DNA of 26,845 nt from DATDOO01 sp035293245 (lineage in GTDB: Bacteria > Pseudomonadota > Gammaproteobacteria > Methylococcales > Methylococcaceae). Position numbers and translations under genes: made by a program. The stretch covers positions 1 to 26,845 of the forward strand of contig DATDOO010000062.1 in the NCBI GenBank assembly GCA_035293245.1, read 5' to 3'. Shown here piece by piece: positions 1-8,800 of the stretch (the first letter of the stretch is position 1; each line of letters starts with the position of its first letter). Under the pieces are notes generated by a model. It was not told where the DNA came from and searched no databases. It worked only from the letters and a program-made list of their open reading frames with translations.

Positions 1-659
1 AGGGCTTCGCGGCGGGGTTTTTCGCATTGGCGGAGCGGTTCGGTGTAGACCTCGTCGGCGGCGACACCACGCGCGGACCCTTGACGGTGATTACCGTGCA
101 GGCAATGGGCGTCGTGCCCGAGGGTACGGCCCTGCGCCGCAGCGGCGCACGTCCCGGCGACGACATTTATCTCACCGGCACCCTGGGCGAGGCGGGATTG
201 GGTTTGCGCCTTCTCCGGGATAAAACCGCAGCAGCGCGCGACGAAGCGGCGTTGCGGCATCTGCTTCGCCCCGAGCCGCGGGTGGCCGCGGGGCTTGCTT
301 TGCGCGGCCTGGCCAGCGCCTGCATCGACGTGTCCGACGGGCTGGCCGCCGATCTCGGCCATCTTCTCGTCGCCAGCGGCGCCGGCGCCTGCCTGGACTG
401 GGACGCGCTGCCCTTGCCGTCAATCCTGCGGCAGGAAGCGGACAGCGGTGGCGACTGGCGCTTTCCCCTCGAATGCGGCGACGATTACGAACTGTGTTTC
501 ACCGCACCGCAGGAAAACGCCGCGCGCATCGAAGCGGAACTGGCGGCGCTGGACTGTCCGCTGAGCCGCATCGGCCGGATCGAAGCCGCTCCCGGCTTGC
601 ACATGCTGCGCCGGGGAATCCGCATCGACATGGAGCCGCAGGGCTACCGGCATTTCTGA
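1..659 (+). CDS. thiL: Thiamine-monophosphate kinase, 3' part (5' end outside window)
   Basis: ThiL phosphorylates thiamine monophosphate to thiamine pyrophosphate with ATP, the last step of cofactor synthesis, in the cytoplasm. The frame is open from the left edge (first full codon at 3) to TGA at 657-659, giving 218 visible codons. The family is usually about 320-330 residues, so roughly 105 N-terminal residues are missing. The first possible in-window start is a TTG at 27, but the residues before it (GFAAGFFALAERFG) already match the family, so it is not the true start. Family motifs visible are GGDTTRGP (bases 57-80; metal/nucleotide site), DVSDGLAADL (near 325-355) and the C-terminal ECGDDYELCF (near 471-500). 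pgpA follows after 13 bases, the common gammaproteobacterial thiL-pgpA order, so the two are probably co-transcribed. The call is secure. Confidence 0.97.
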   Translation, partial: GFAAGFFALAERFGVDLVGGDTTRGPLTVITVQAMGVVPEGTALRRSGARPGDDIYLTGTLGEAGLGLRLLRDKTAAARDEAALRHLLRPEPRVAAGLALRGLASACIDVSDGLAADLGHLLVASGAGACLDWDALPLPSILRQEADSGGDWRFPLECGDDYELCFTAPQENAARIEAELAALDCPLSRIGRIEAAPGLHMLRRGIRIDMEPQGYRHF

Positions 660-672
660 TCCATCAACCGCC

Positions 673-1173
673 ATGAAACACCAAACCGCCCCCTTGGCCA
701 TCCCCGCCGCTCGCCTGAAAGACCCGGTGCTTTTCCTGGCGCTCGGCTTCGGCTCCGGACTTTCGCCCAAGGCACCGGGCACCCTGGGAACGCTGGCGGC
801 GCTGCCGGTTTATTACCTGCTTTCCGACTTGCCGTTGGGCGTTTACCTGCTGACCGTCGCGGTGCTGGCCGTAGGGGGAGTCTGGCTGTGCGGTCAAGCG
901 GCGCAACGTCTTGGTGTGCACGATCATCCCGGCATCGTTTGGGACGAGATCGTCGGACTTCTGCTGACCATGGCCGGCTCGGAGGCGAGTGTAGCCAGCG
1001 TCCTGGCCGGCTTCGCCCTGTTCCGTCTGTTCGATATTCTCAAACCGTGGCCGATCGGCTGGTGCGACCGCCACGTCGAAGGCGGCCTGGGCATCATGCT
1101 GGATGACCTCCTCGCCGGCGCGGCTGCGGCGTTGGTTCTTCATCTGTCCGGTCTGGCAGCCATCTCGCCATGA
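673..1173 (+). CDS. pgpA: Phosphatidylglycerophosphatase A
   Basis: PgpA removes the phosphate from phosphatidylglycerophosphate to make phosphatidylglycerol, at the inner membrane. The 166-residue product has the usual family length. Hallmarks are GSGLSPKAPGTLGTL (residues 27-41), HDHPGIVWDEIVG (83-95, with the acidic pair D91-E92), FRLFDILKPWPI (117-128) and GGLGIMLDDLLAG (137-149). Hydrophobic segments at about 42-72, 93-122 and 143-160 fit a multi-pass membrane protein. The ATG at 673 lies 13 bases after the thiL stop with no obvious Shine-Dalgarno sequence, so translational coupling to thiL is likely (inference). The next element is an independently promoted tRNA, so the thiL operon probably ends here, although I see no dedicated terminator before the tRNA promoter. 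Confidence 0.97.
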   Translation: MKHQTAPLAIPAARLKDPVLFLALGFGSGLSPKAPGTLGTLAALPVYYLLSDLPLGVYLLTVAVLAVGGVWLCGQAAQRLGVHDHPGIVWDEIVGLLLTMAGSEASVASVLAGFALFRLFDILKPWPIGWCDRHVEGGLGIMLDDLLAGAAAALVLHLSGLAAISP

Positions 1174-1185
1174 GATGAAATGCCC

Positions 1186-1214
1186 TTGCGGTTCAATCGG
1201 TTTATCTTTATAAT
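1186..1214 (+). promoter_or_regulatory. Sigma-70-type promoter of the tRNA-fMet gene
   Basis: TTGCGG at 1186-1191 (-35) and a perfect TATAAT at 1209-1214 (-10) are separated by exactly 17 bases. The first tRNA base lies 12 bases after the -10 box. The promoter sits just after the pgpA stop, so the tRNA need not depend on the thiL-pgpA transcript. Confidence 0.8.
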
Positions 1215-1226
1215 TGGCCATTCAAT

Positions 1227-1303
<77 letters not shown>

Positions 1304-1313
1304 ACGATAGCTG

Positions 1314-1340
1314 ACCCAGGGCGGGCCATCCGCCCTGGGT
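1314..1340 (+). terminator. GC-rich hairpin downstream of tRNA-fMet
   Basis: ACCCAGGGCGG (1314-1324) and CCGCCCTGGGT (1330-1340) form a perfect 11-bp stem with a 5-base loop GCCAT, starting 11 bases after the tRNA CCA. The position and strength suit a terminator or 3' processing structure. Only CTT follows rather than a real T tract, so intrinsic termination is probable but not certain. Confidence 0.6.
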
Positions 1341-1671
1341 CTTGCGCCAGGCCATCCCGTTTCGGCATCAGCCGGATTCCCCGACATCCCCTTTATCGCT
1401 CCGGATAATCTCGGGCACCCTTGTCGGGGTTATCTGAGCCGGTTCGTCGAACACCTCGCCAGCTTTTTCCCCTCCGGAAACCCGTTACGGGTTCCTGGCG
1501 CGCACTTTCTTGGTGTAGTGTTTTGCGCCGACACAGATTGCGATTCATGGTTATCTACCGCGCCTGTGCTTTTTGACGGAGAATCGCCGGCACGCGATGC
1601 GGGTCGATTGACGCCGGGGATCACGGCTTGCTGGCAGGTGTTTCGACGTACCCGATGAATATTGGAAGGGG
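1341..1671. other. Intergenic stretch with small inverted repeats, no supported gene
   Basis: I find no convincing gene on either strand. Small structures are visible: CCCCGACA (1379-1386) pairs with TGTCGGGG (1422-1429) across 35 bases; GTTCG-T-CGAAC (1442-1452) is an operator-sized palindrome; and GGAAACCCG / CGGGTTCC (1476-1495) forms an 8-bp hairpin with one bulge and loop TTA. None is followed by a T tract. I could not pick a convincing promoter for the adaptor gene downstream. Confidence 0.4.
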
Positions 1672-2544
1672 ATGTGCGTGGCCAGACAATGGATAAGCAT
1701 GGCGGCTATTTGGACTATGGCGGGCATGTCGACTCCGGCGTTTTCCGCTTCGTTCGACTGTCTGGTAGAACCGGCCCAAACGGTCGAATTGGCCAGTCCG
1801 GTGACCGGTTTGCTGGAGCGTGTCGACGTCAAGCGGGGCGATTTCATAACCAAGGGACAGGTTTTGGCATCACTGGAATCTCGTGCCGAGCAGGCCGCCG
1901 CGGAACTGGCCCGCTATAAATCCGAGCAGGTCGGGCCGATGCGGCTGGCAGAAAGCAAGCGCGAGTTTTCAAAACGCAAATTCGGTCGCCGCCGCGACAT
2001 GGCGTCCGAGAAACTGATGTCGGAACAGGAACGCGACGACGCCGAGGCGGAGTACAAACTGGCGGAATCCGAACTCCAAGTGGCGAAGGAAAACCGCCAG
2101 ATCGCCCGCCTCGAGTTCCAGCAGCAAAGCAGCCTGCTCGACCTGCGCACCATTCGCAGCCCGTTCGACGGCGTCGTGGTGGAGCAAATGCACTATCCCG
2201 GTGAAGTCGTCGAGCCCGGCGCCGCCAAGCAGGCCATCTTGAAGGTGGCGCAACTCGATCCTCTCAGGGTTCACGCCATCTTGCCCAAGGAGATGTTCGG
2301 CAGGCTTGCCGTCGGCATGACGGCGGAGGTGGCGCTGGAAGTCCCGGCCGGCCACGCGTACACAGCCAGGATCACGACCATCGACCGGCTGGTCGACGCC
2401 GCCAGCGGCACCTTCGTGGCCAATCTCGAACTGGCGAATCCGAATCTGGAAATTCTCGTGGGCGTCAAGTGCCGGGCGACTTTCAGCGGCAACGGATCTT
2501 CCGCGGCGAATGAAGGCGGTTCGGCCCACCGCAGTATGCGGTAA
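1672..2544 (+). CDS. HlyD/RND-family periplasmic adaptor (membrane fusion protein)
   Basis: Periplasmic adaptors link an inner-membrane pump to an outer-membrane channel in efflux or type I secretion. The 290-residue product has a signal-peptide-like N-terminus (hydrophobic to about residue 24; cleavage likely near 25-27). The first lipoyl half is ASPVTGLLERVDVKRGD (41-57), followed by a charged Ala/Glu/Lys/Arg coiled-coil hairpin (about 72-158). The second lipoyl half is IRSPFDGVVVEQMHYPGE (161-178), then a beta-barrel domain (about 195-275). It is shorter than most RND adaptors (about 350-400). The purine-rich GGAAGGGG (1664-1671) abuts the ATG at 1672, so the in-frame GTG at 1678, six bases away, may be the true start. 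Nothing here encodes a pump or outer-membrane channel. The giant surface-protein gene lies 272 bases downstream on the same strand, so a role in its export is possible but is inference only. Confidence 0.88.
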   Translation: MCVARQWISMAAIWTMAGMSTPAFSASFDCLVEPAQTVELASPVTGLLERVDVKRGDFITKGQVLASLESRAEQAAAELARYKSEQVGPMRLAESKREFSKRKFGRRRDMASEKLMSEQERDDAEAEYKLAESELQVAKENRQIARLEFQQQSSLLDLRTIRSPFDGVVVEQMHYPGEVVEPGAAKQAILKVAQLDPLRVHAILPKEMFGRLAVGMTAEVALEVPAGHAYTARITTIDRLVDAASGTFVANLELANPNLEILVGVKCRATFSGNGSSAANEGGSAHRSMR

Positions 2545-2803
2545 CCCATCGTCTGCCGCGTATACCGTCACGCATGGCGGCGCGCCACCGAATCGCAAGT
2601 TCGCAGTTCCTTCCTTTCCAGTCGTAAAACCAGCCTGTTTGTAAGTATTTGGCTCATCTGGATGTCCGATTTGGCTTTCGCGCTGTCGGATTGATCCGGC
2701 AGACGGCTGTGCTCCATCCCGTTAAAGTCCGTGCGATAAAGGCTCACGATTGCTCGGGTTATTGCGGCCGGGGCAGGAAGCGCGGGCGAGCCGGGATCAA
2801 CAG
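2545..2803. other. Intergenic gap between adaptor gene and giant gene
   Basis: A 272-base gap, visibly less GC-rich than its neighbours between about 2600 and 2760. ACCGCA-GTA-TGCGGT (2528-2542) is a small hairpin overlapping the adaptor stop codon, without a T tract. No clear sigma-70 promoter was found, so whether the giant gene has its own promoter or is read from upstream is open. Confidence 0.35.
2683..2702. promoter_or_regulatory. Imperfect palindrome upstream of the giant gene, possible operator
   Basis: CTGTCGGAT-TG-ATCCGGCAG has two 9-base arms that pair except for one G/T position, around a 2-base centre. The size and place, about 115 bases before the giant gene's start, would fit a dimeric regulator's site or a small RNA hairpin. 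No regulator family is recognisable from the sequence. Confidence 0.25.
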
Positions 2804-2810
2804 AGGGAGG
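2804..2810 (+). promoter_or_regulatory. Strong ribosome binding site deciding the giant gene start
   Basis: AGGGAGG ends six bases before the ATG at 2817, near-ideal spacing. This favours 2817 over the in-frame ATG at 2985, which directly precedes the LEPR-XLL motif but has no Shine-Dalgarno sequence. Confidence 0.85.
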
Positions 2811-2816
2811 ATTGTT

Positions 2817-5800
2817 ATGCGCAAGCCAGAAGGCAAAAACATTCGTTCGGAGAGTTTCAGTAACGGTGTCGTATCGCCGTTGCAAAGGGCGATCAAACGC
2901 GCCTTGAAAACGAAGGCGGCTCATGGACGGTGTCCCGCCAACGCCCCGTCGCCCGCGTCGGAACGGGCCGTTCCTCCGTCACACATGCGATTCGAGGCGC
3001 TCGAACCTCGCGTTCTCTTGTCGGCGGACGTAAACCCGGCGCCGGCAATTACGGGGTCCATCGACGTGCCGGGGGAAACGGATCAATACGGATTCACGCT
3101 CGACCAGAATACTCGCGTCGTCTTCGATTCGCTGACCGACAATGCCAACATCAATTGGAGCTTGACCGGACCGAAAGGCATCGAGGTTTCCAACAAAAGC
3201 TTCACCACCTCGGATTCCGCCGATTCGGTAGCCAGTCCGCTGCTCGACCTGGGGACGGGCGATTACACGCTGACCGTCGACGGCATCAGCGACACGACCG
3301 GGAGCTACAGCTTCCGCCTGATCGATTTGCTGCAGACCCGGGAAATCACGCCCGGCACAGCCGTGTCCGGCGTGCTCGACCCGGCCCGGGAAACCGACGC
3401 CTACCGTTTCAGCGCCACCGCTGGCGAGCGCTTCTATTTCGACGCACAGGGCGTTTCCGGCGGCGATGTCTACTGGCGCTTGCTCGATCCTCACGGACGC
3501 AAGGTATTCGGCCCGACGTCCATGTCCAGCGACGTGGACGTCTCCACACTCGCGATTGACGGCAGTTACACGCTGCTGGTCGAAGGCAGGGTCTATAACA
3601 GCGGAACAGCGACATACGGCTTCAACGTGCAGAAAGTCGCCGACGATCCTGCCACGGCTCTCACAATCGGAACCACGGTGTCCGGCAACATCGCCCATGT
3701 CGGCCAGCGGGATTTCTACGCCTTCAGCCTGGCGGATGCCAGACAGATCTATTTCGACTCCTTTACCAACGACGGCAGATTCAACTGGACCCTGACCGGG
3801 CCGCGCGGGACGGTGGTCAGCGCCAGAAGTTTTACCGCCAGCGACTCCGCCAATCTGAGCGGTTCGGCCATCTACGATCTGGTGGCCGGGGATTACAGCC
3901 TCACCGTCGACGGTGCGTTGGATACGGTGGGCGATTATCGCTTCCGGCTGCTGGACATCGGCCAAGCCGCGACCCTGCAACCGGGCACGGCGGTGAGCGG
4001 CCAGCTCGAACCGGCCAGCGAAACCGATCTGTATCGGTTCAGCGCCACCGCGGGCGAGCGGTATTTCTTCGACCACCAGAGTTTGAGTGCCGATTGGGTG
4101 ACCACGTGGCGCCTCCTCGACCCTTACGGCCGACTGGTGTTCGGGTCGAACTGGATGAGTTGGGGCGACGTGGAACCGATAACTCTGGGGTACAGCGGCG
4201 TTTACACCTTGCTGGTCGAAGGCGCCGTGGGGGCGGCCGGCACCAGTGATTACCGTTTCAACGTACAAAAGGTCACGGACGAGGACGTCAAAGCTCTGAC
4301 GGTTGGCGCCACGGTCTCCGGCAACATCGCCGTGACCGGCCGGCGGGACTTTTACACCTTCAGCCTGACGGAAGCCAAACAGCTCTACTTCGATTCGCTC
4401 ACCAATTACGTCTACTTCAATTGGACGCTGATCGGCCCACGGGGGGCGGTGGTCAACGGCCGGAGTTTCACCGCCAGTGACTCGGCCAATCTGAGCGGTT
4501 CGGCCATCTACGACCTGGCGGCCGGGAATTACACCCTGGCCGTCGATGGGGTAGGCGACACGGTGGGCGATTACAGCTTCCGGCTGCTCGACCTCAGCCA
4601 GGCGGCAATCCTGGAGCCGGGCACGGCGGTAAGCAGCCAGCTCAATCCGGCCAGCGAAACCGACCTGTACCGCTTTGCCGCCAATGCGGGCGACCAGTAC
4701 TACTTCGACCAGCAGAGCCTGTCCGGTGGCCAAGCCTCTTGGCGCCTGCTCGATCCCTGGGGGCGTGTCGTTTTTGGACCCAGCGATCTCGCCGGCGACA
4801 TCGGCCCCGTGACGCTGGGCTATACGGGCACGTATACCTTGCTGGTCGAAGGCAACGTCGCGGCGACCGGCACGACGGACTATGCGTTCAACGTCGATTT
4901 CCGCGGCAACGTCCCGGTAACGCCGCTTCCGACCGGCACGCCGATGGCTTTGGGCAACACCGTGGCGGGCGTTCTGAACACCAGCGGCCAGCAGGACCAT
5001 TACAGCCTGAGCCTGGCCGGCGACACGCGCATCTATTTCGACTCCTTCACCAACAACTACAACATCTCCTGGTCATTGGTGGGGCCGCGAGGAACGGTGG
5101 CGAGCAACCGGAGCTTCAACCAGTCCGACTCCTGGGATTTCGGTAGCGGAGCCCCCGTTTACGACCTTGGGGCAGGGGACTATGTCTTCGCCGTTACTGG
5201 TTCGACCACGGGGGGTTACAGCTTTCGGGTCATGGATGTCTCCCAGGCATTGCAGATTACGTCGGGTACGGCGGTGAACGGCCAGTTGAGCCCGGCCAAC
5301 GAAACCGATCTGTATCAATTCAACGCGACGGCGGGAGAGAGGTATTACTTCGACAATCTCAGCTATTCCGGAGGCGATGTTTATTGGAGATTGCTCGATC
5401 CTTACGGACGGGTGGTGTTCGATCGCACCTACTTTGGTTACGACGTCGATCCGATCACCCTGTCCTACGGCGGCACTTACACCCTGTTGATCGAAGGACG
5501 TTACTACACGACTGGCACGGTGAATTACGGCTTCAGCGTGCAAAAAGTCACGGACGATACGGCGTCGCTAACAGTCGGAACGACGGTGTCCGGCAACATC
5601 GCCCACGTCGGGCAGCGGGATTTCTATACGTTCAGCCTGACGGAAGCCAAGCAACTGTACTTCGACTCGCTCACCAACTACGGTGGCTTTACGTGGAGCT
5701 TGAGCGGCCCCCGCGGGACGGAGGTCAGCGGGCGCAATTTCACCAGTTCCGATTCGCGGGGAGGCGCGCCCCTTTACGACCTGGGGGCGGGGGATTACAC

Positions 5801-8800
5801 GCTGGTCGTCGATGGGGCGGGGGATGCCGTCGGCAATTACAGTTTCCGTTTGCTCGATGTCGGTCTAGCCACCTCGATGACGCCCGGCACGGCAGTGAGC
5901 GGCCAGCTTAGTCCAGCCAACGGAACCGACATGTACCGGTTCGGTGCCACGGCGGGCGAACAGTATTACTTCGACAAACTCAGCCTGCTGGGTACAGGGT
6001 TCAATGTCGATTGGCGATTGCTTGACCCTTACGGCCGGCTGGTATTCGACAGCATTTACGTAGGCAACGACGTCGGGCCTATTGCATTGGAGTATACCGG
6101 CACTTACACCCTCTTGATCGAAGGGCGTTACAACAACACAGGCTGGCTGAACTACAACTTCATCGTGCGAAAAATCACGGACGACACGGCGGCGATGACG
6201 GTGGACACCACCGTTTCCGGCACCATCGGCCTGGCCGGCCAAAGGGATTTCTATACCTTCAGTCTGGCCGAAGCCAAACAGATCTACTTCGATTCCTTCA
6301 CCAACAGCGGCAACTTCAACTGGACATTGACCGGTCCGCTCGGGACGGTGGTCAATGCCCGGAGTTTTACCGCCAGTGACTCGGTCAATCTGGGCGGTTC
6401 GGCCATCTACGATCTGGTGGCCGGGAATTACACCCTCCTGGTCGATGGTGTTTCCGACACCGTGGGCAACTACAGCTTCCGGCTACTCGACCTTAACCAA
6501 ACCGTGGCGCTGGAACCCGGCACGGCGGTGAGCGGCCAGCTCAATCCGGCCAACGAAACCGATTTGTACCGACTCGCCGCGACCGCAGGCGAGCGGTATT
6601 TCTTCGATATCCAGAGCCTCGGCAATTACGGGTCGACGGCGACATGGCGTCTCCTTGACCCTTACGGGCGGGTGGTGTTCGGCCCCACTTACCTGAGCAG
6701 CGGCGACGTCGATGTGGTCACCCTGGGTTTCAGCGGCACGTATACGCTCATGATCGAAGGGCGGGTCAGTGCGGGCGGCACGAACAACTACAACTTCAAC
6801 GTGCAGAAAGTCGCCGACGATCCTGCCTCGACTCTCACAATCGGAACAACGGTTTCCGGCAATATCGCCCACGCCGGTCAGCGGGATTTCCATACTTTCA
6901 GCCTGGGGGAAGCCAAACGGCTTTACTTCGATTCCTTCACCAACAATTCCGGTTTCAACTGGACGCTGGCCGGACCGCTCGGGACGGTGGTCAATGCCCG
7001 GAGTTTTACCGTCAGCGACTCGGTAAATCTGAGCGGTTCGGCCATCTACGATCTGGTGGCCGGGGATTACACCCTCACCGTCGACGGTGCGCTAGATAGG
7101 GTGGGCGATTACGGCTTCCGATTGCTCGGCCTTGGCCAAGCCGCGACGCTGGAGCCCGGCACGGCGGTGAGCGGCCAACTCGATCCGGCCAACGAAACCG
7201 ATCTGTACCAGTTCACCGCGATGGCGGGCGAGCGGTATTTCTTCGGCGTTCAGAGCGTCTCGGGTAGCCAGCCATACTGGCGCTTGCTCGACCCTCACGG
7301 GCGGGTGGTGTTCGGCCCCACTTACCTGAGCAGCGGCGACGTCGATGTGGTCACCCTGGGTTTCAGCGGCACGTATACGCTCATGATTGAAGGGACGGTC
7401 AATGCGGGCGGCACGAACGATTACAGCTTCAACGTGCAGAAGGTCAGTGACGAAACGGCGGTATTGACGGTGGGCGACATCATTGCCGGCAGCATCGCCC
7501 ACGCCGGCCAGCGGGATTTCTACGCCTTCAGCCTGGCGGAAGCCAGGCGGCTTTATTTCGACTCTTTCACCGACAACGGCAACTTCAAGTGGACGCTGAC
7601 CGGTCCGCGCGGCACGGTGGTTACGGCGCGGAGTTTTGCCGGCAGCGATTCGGCCAATCTAAGCGCCTCGGCCATCTACGACCTGGTGGCCGGGGATTAC
7701 ACCCTCGTTATCGACGGCGCGGGCGATACGGTGGGGAATTACAGCTTCCGTCTGCTCGACGTCGGCCAGGCCACGACGCTGGAATCCGGCACGGCGGTGA
7801 GCAGCCAGCTCAATCCGGCCAACGAAACCGACCTGTACCGCTTCAGCGCCAATGCGGGCGAGCGATATTACTTCGACTACCAGAACTTCTCGGGTAGCCA
7901 ACCGTACTGGCGGCTGCTCGATCCCTGGGGACGGGTGGTATTCGGCCCAAACGTCCTGGGGAACGACATTGGCCCTTCAACCTTGGGTTACAGCGGCGTT
8001 TATACGTTGCTGATCGAAGGCACGGCGGGAGCGACCGGCACGAGCGATTACCGCTTCAACGTGCAAAAGGTCACGGACGAGGATGTCAAACCCCTGACGG
8101 TCGGCACTACGGTCTCCGGCAACATCCCCCAGGCCGGCCAGCGGGATTTTTACACATTCAATCTGGCCGAAACCAAGCAGCTTTACTTCGATTCCTTCAC
8201 CAATAACAGCAACTTCAACTGGACGCTTACCGGCTCTCGGGGAGCGGTGGTCAGCGGCCAGAGCTTTACCGGCAGCGATTCGGTGAACTTGAGCGGTTCG
8301 GCCATTTACGACCTGGTAGCGGGGGATTACAGCCTGATGGTCGACGGCGTGGGCGACACGGTGGGCGATTACGGCTTCCGGTGGCTCGATCTCAGCCAAG
8401 CTGCGACTCTGGAACCCGGCACGGCGGTGAGCGGCCAGCTTAGCCCGGCCAACGAAACCGATCTGTACCGCTTTAGCGCTAATGCGGGCGATCAGTACTA
8501 CTTCGACTATCAGAGCTTGAGCAATGCTTGGGCAACGGGATGGCGCCTGCTCGATCCTTACGGACGGGTGGTATTCGGCCCCGGTTGGATGAGCAATGGC
8601 GATGTGGGGCCGCTCACTTTGAGCCATAGCGGCGTCTACACGTTGCTGATAGAAGGTGCGGCGTCGTCGATCGGCACGACCGACTACGTTTTCAACGTCG
8701 ACCCGCGCGGCAACGTACCCGTCGCGCCCCTGCCGGCCGGCACGCCGCTCGCCATGGGGAGCACCGTGGCGGGCGTGCTGAGCACCGGCGGCCAGCAGGA

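Noticed and set aside
27..29. TTG at 27 as the start of thiL
   Set aside because: Family-like sequence continues upstream to the window edge, and the protein would lack about a third of the usual length.
1476..1495. Hairpin GGAAACCCG/CGGGTTCC as an intrinsic terminator
   Set aside because: There is no T tract on either side in the required direction.
1430..1853. Minus-strand frames at 1430-1624 and 1551-1853 as small genes
   Set aside because: No start signals, no domain patterns, and the second overlaps the adaptor gene antisense.
2985..2987. Alternative ATG start of the giant gene directly before LEPR-XLL
   Set aside because: No Shine-Dalgarno sequence precedes it, while 2817 has AGGGAGG with six-base spacing.
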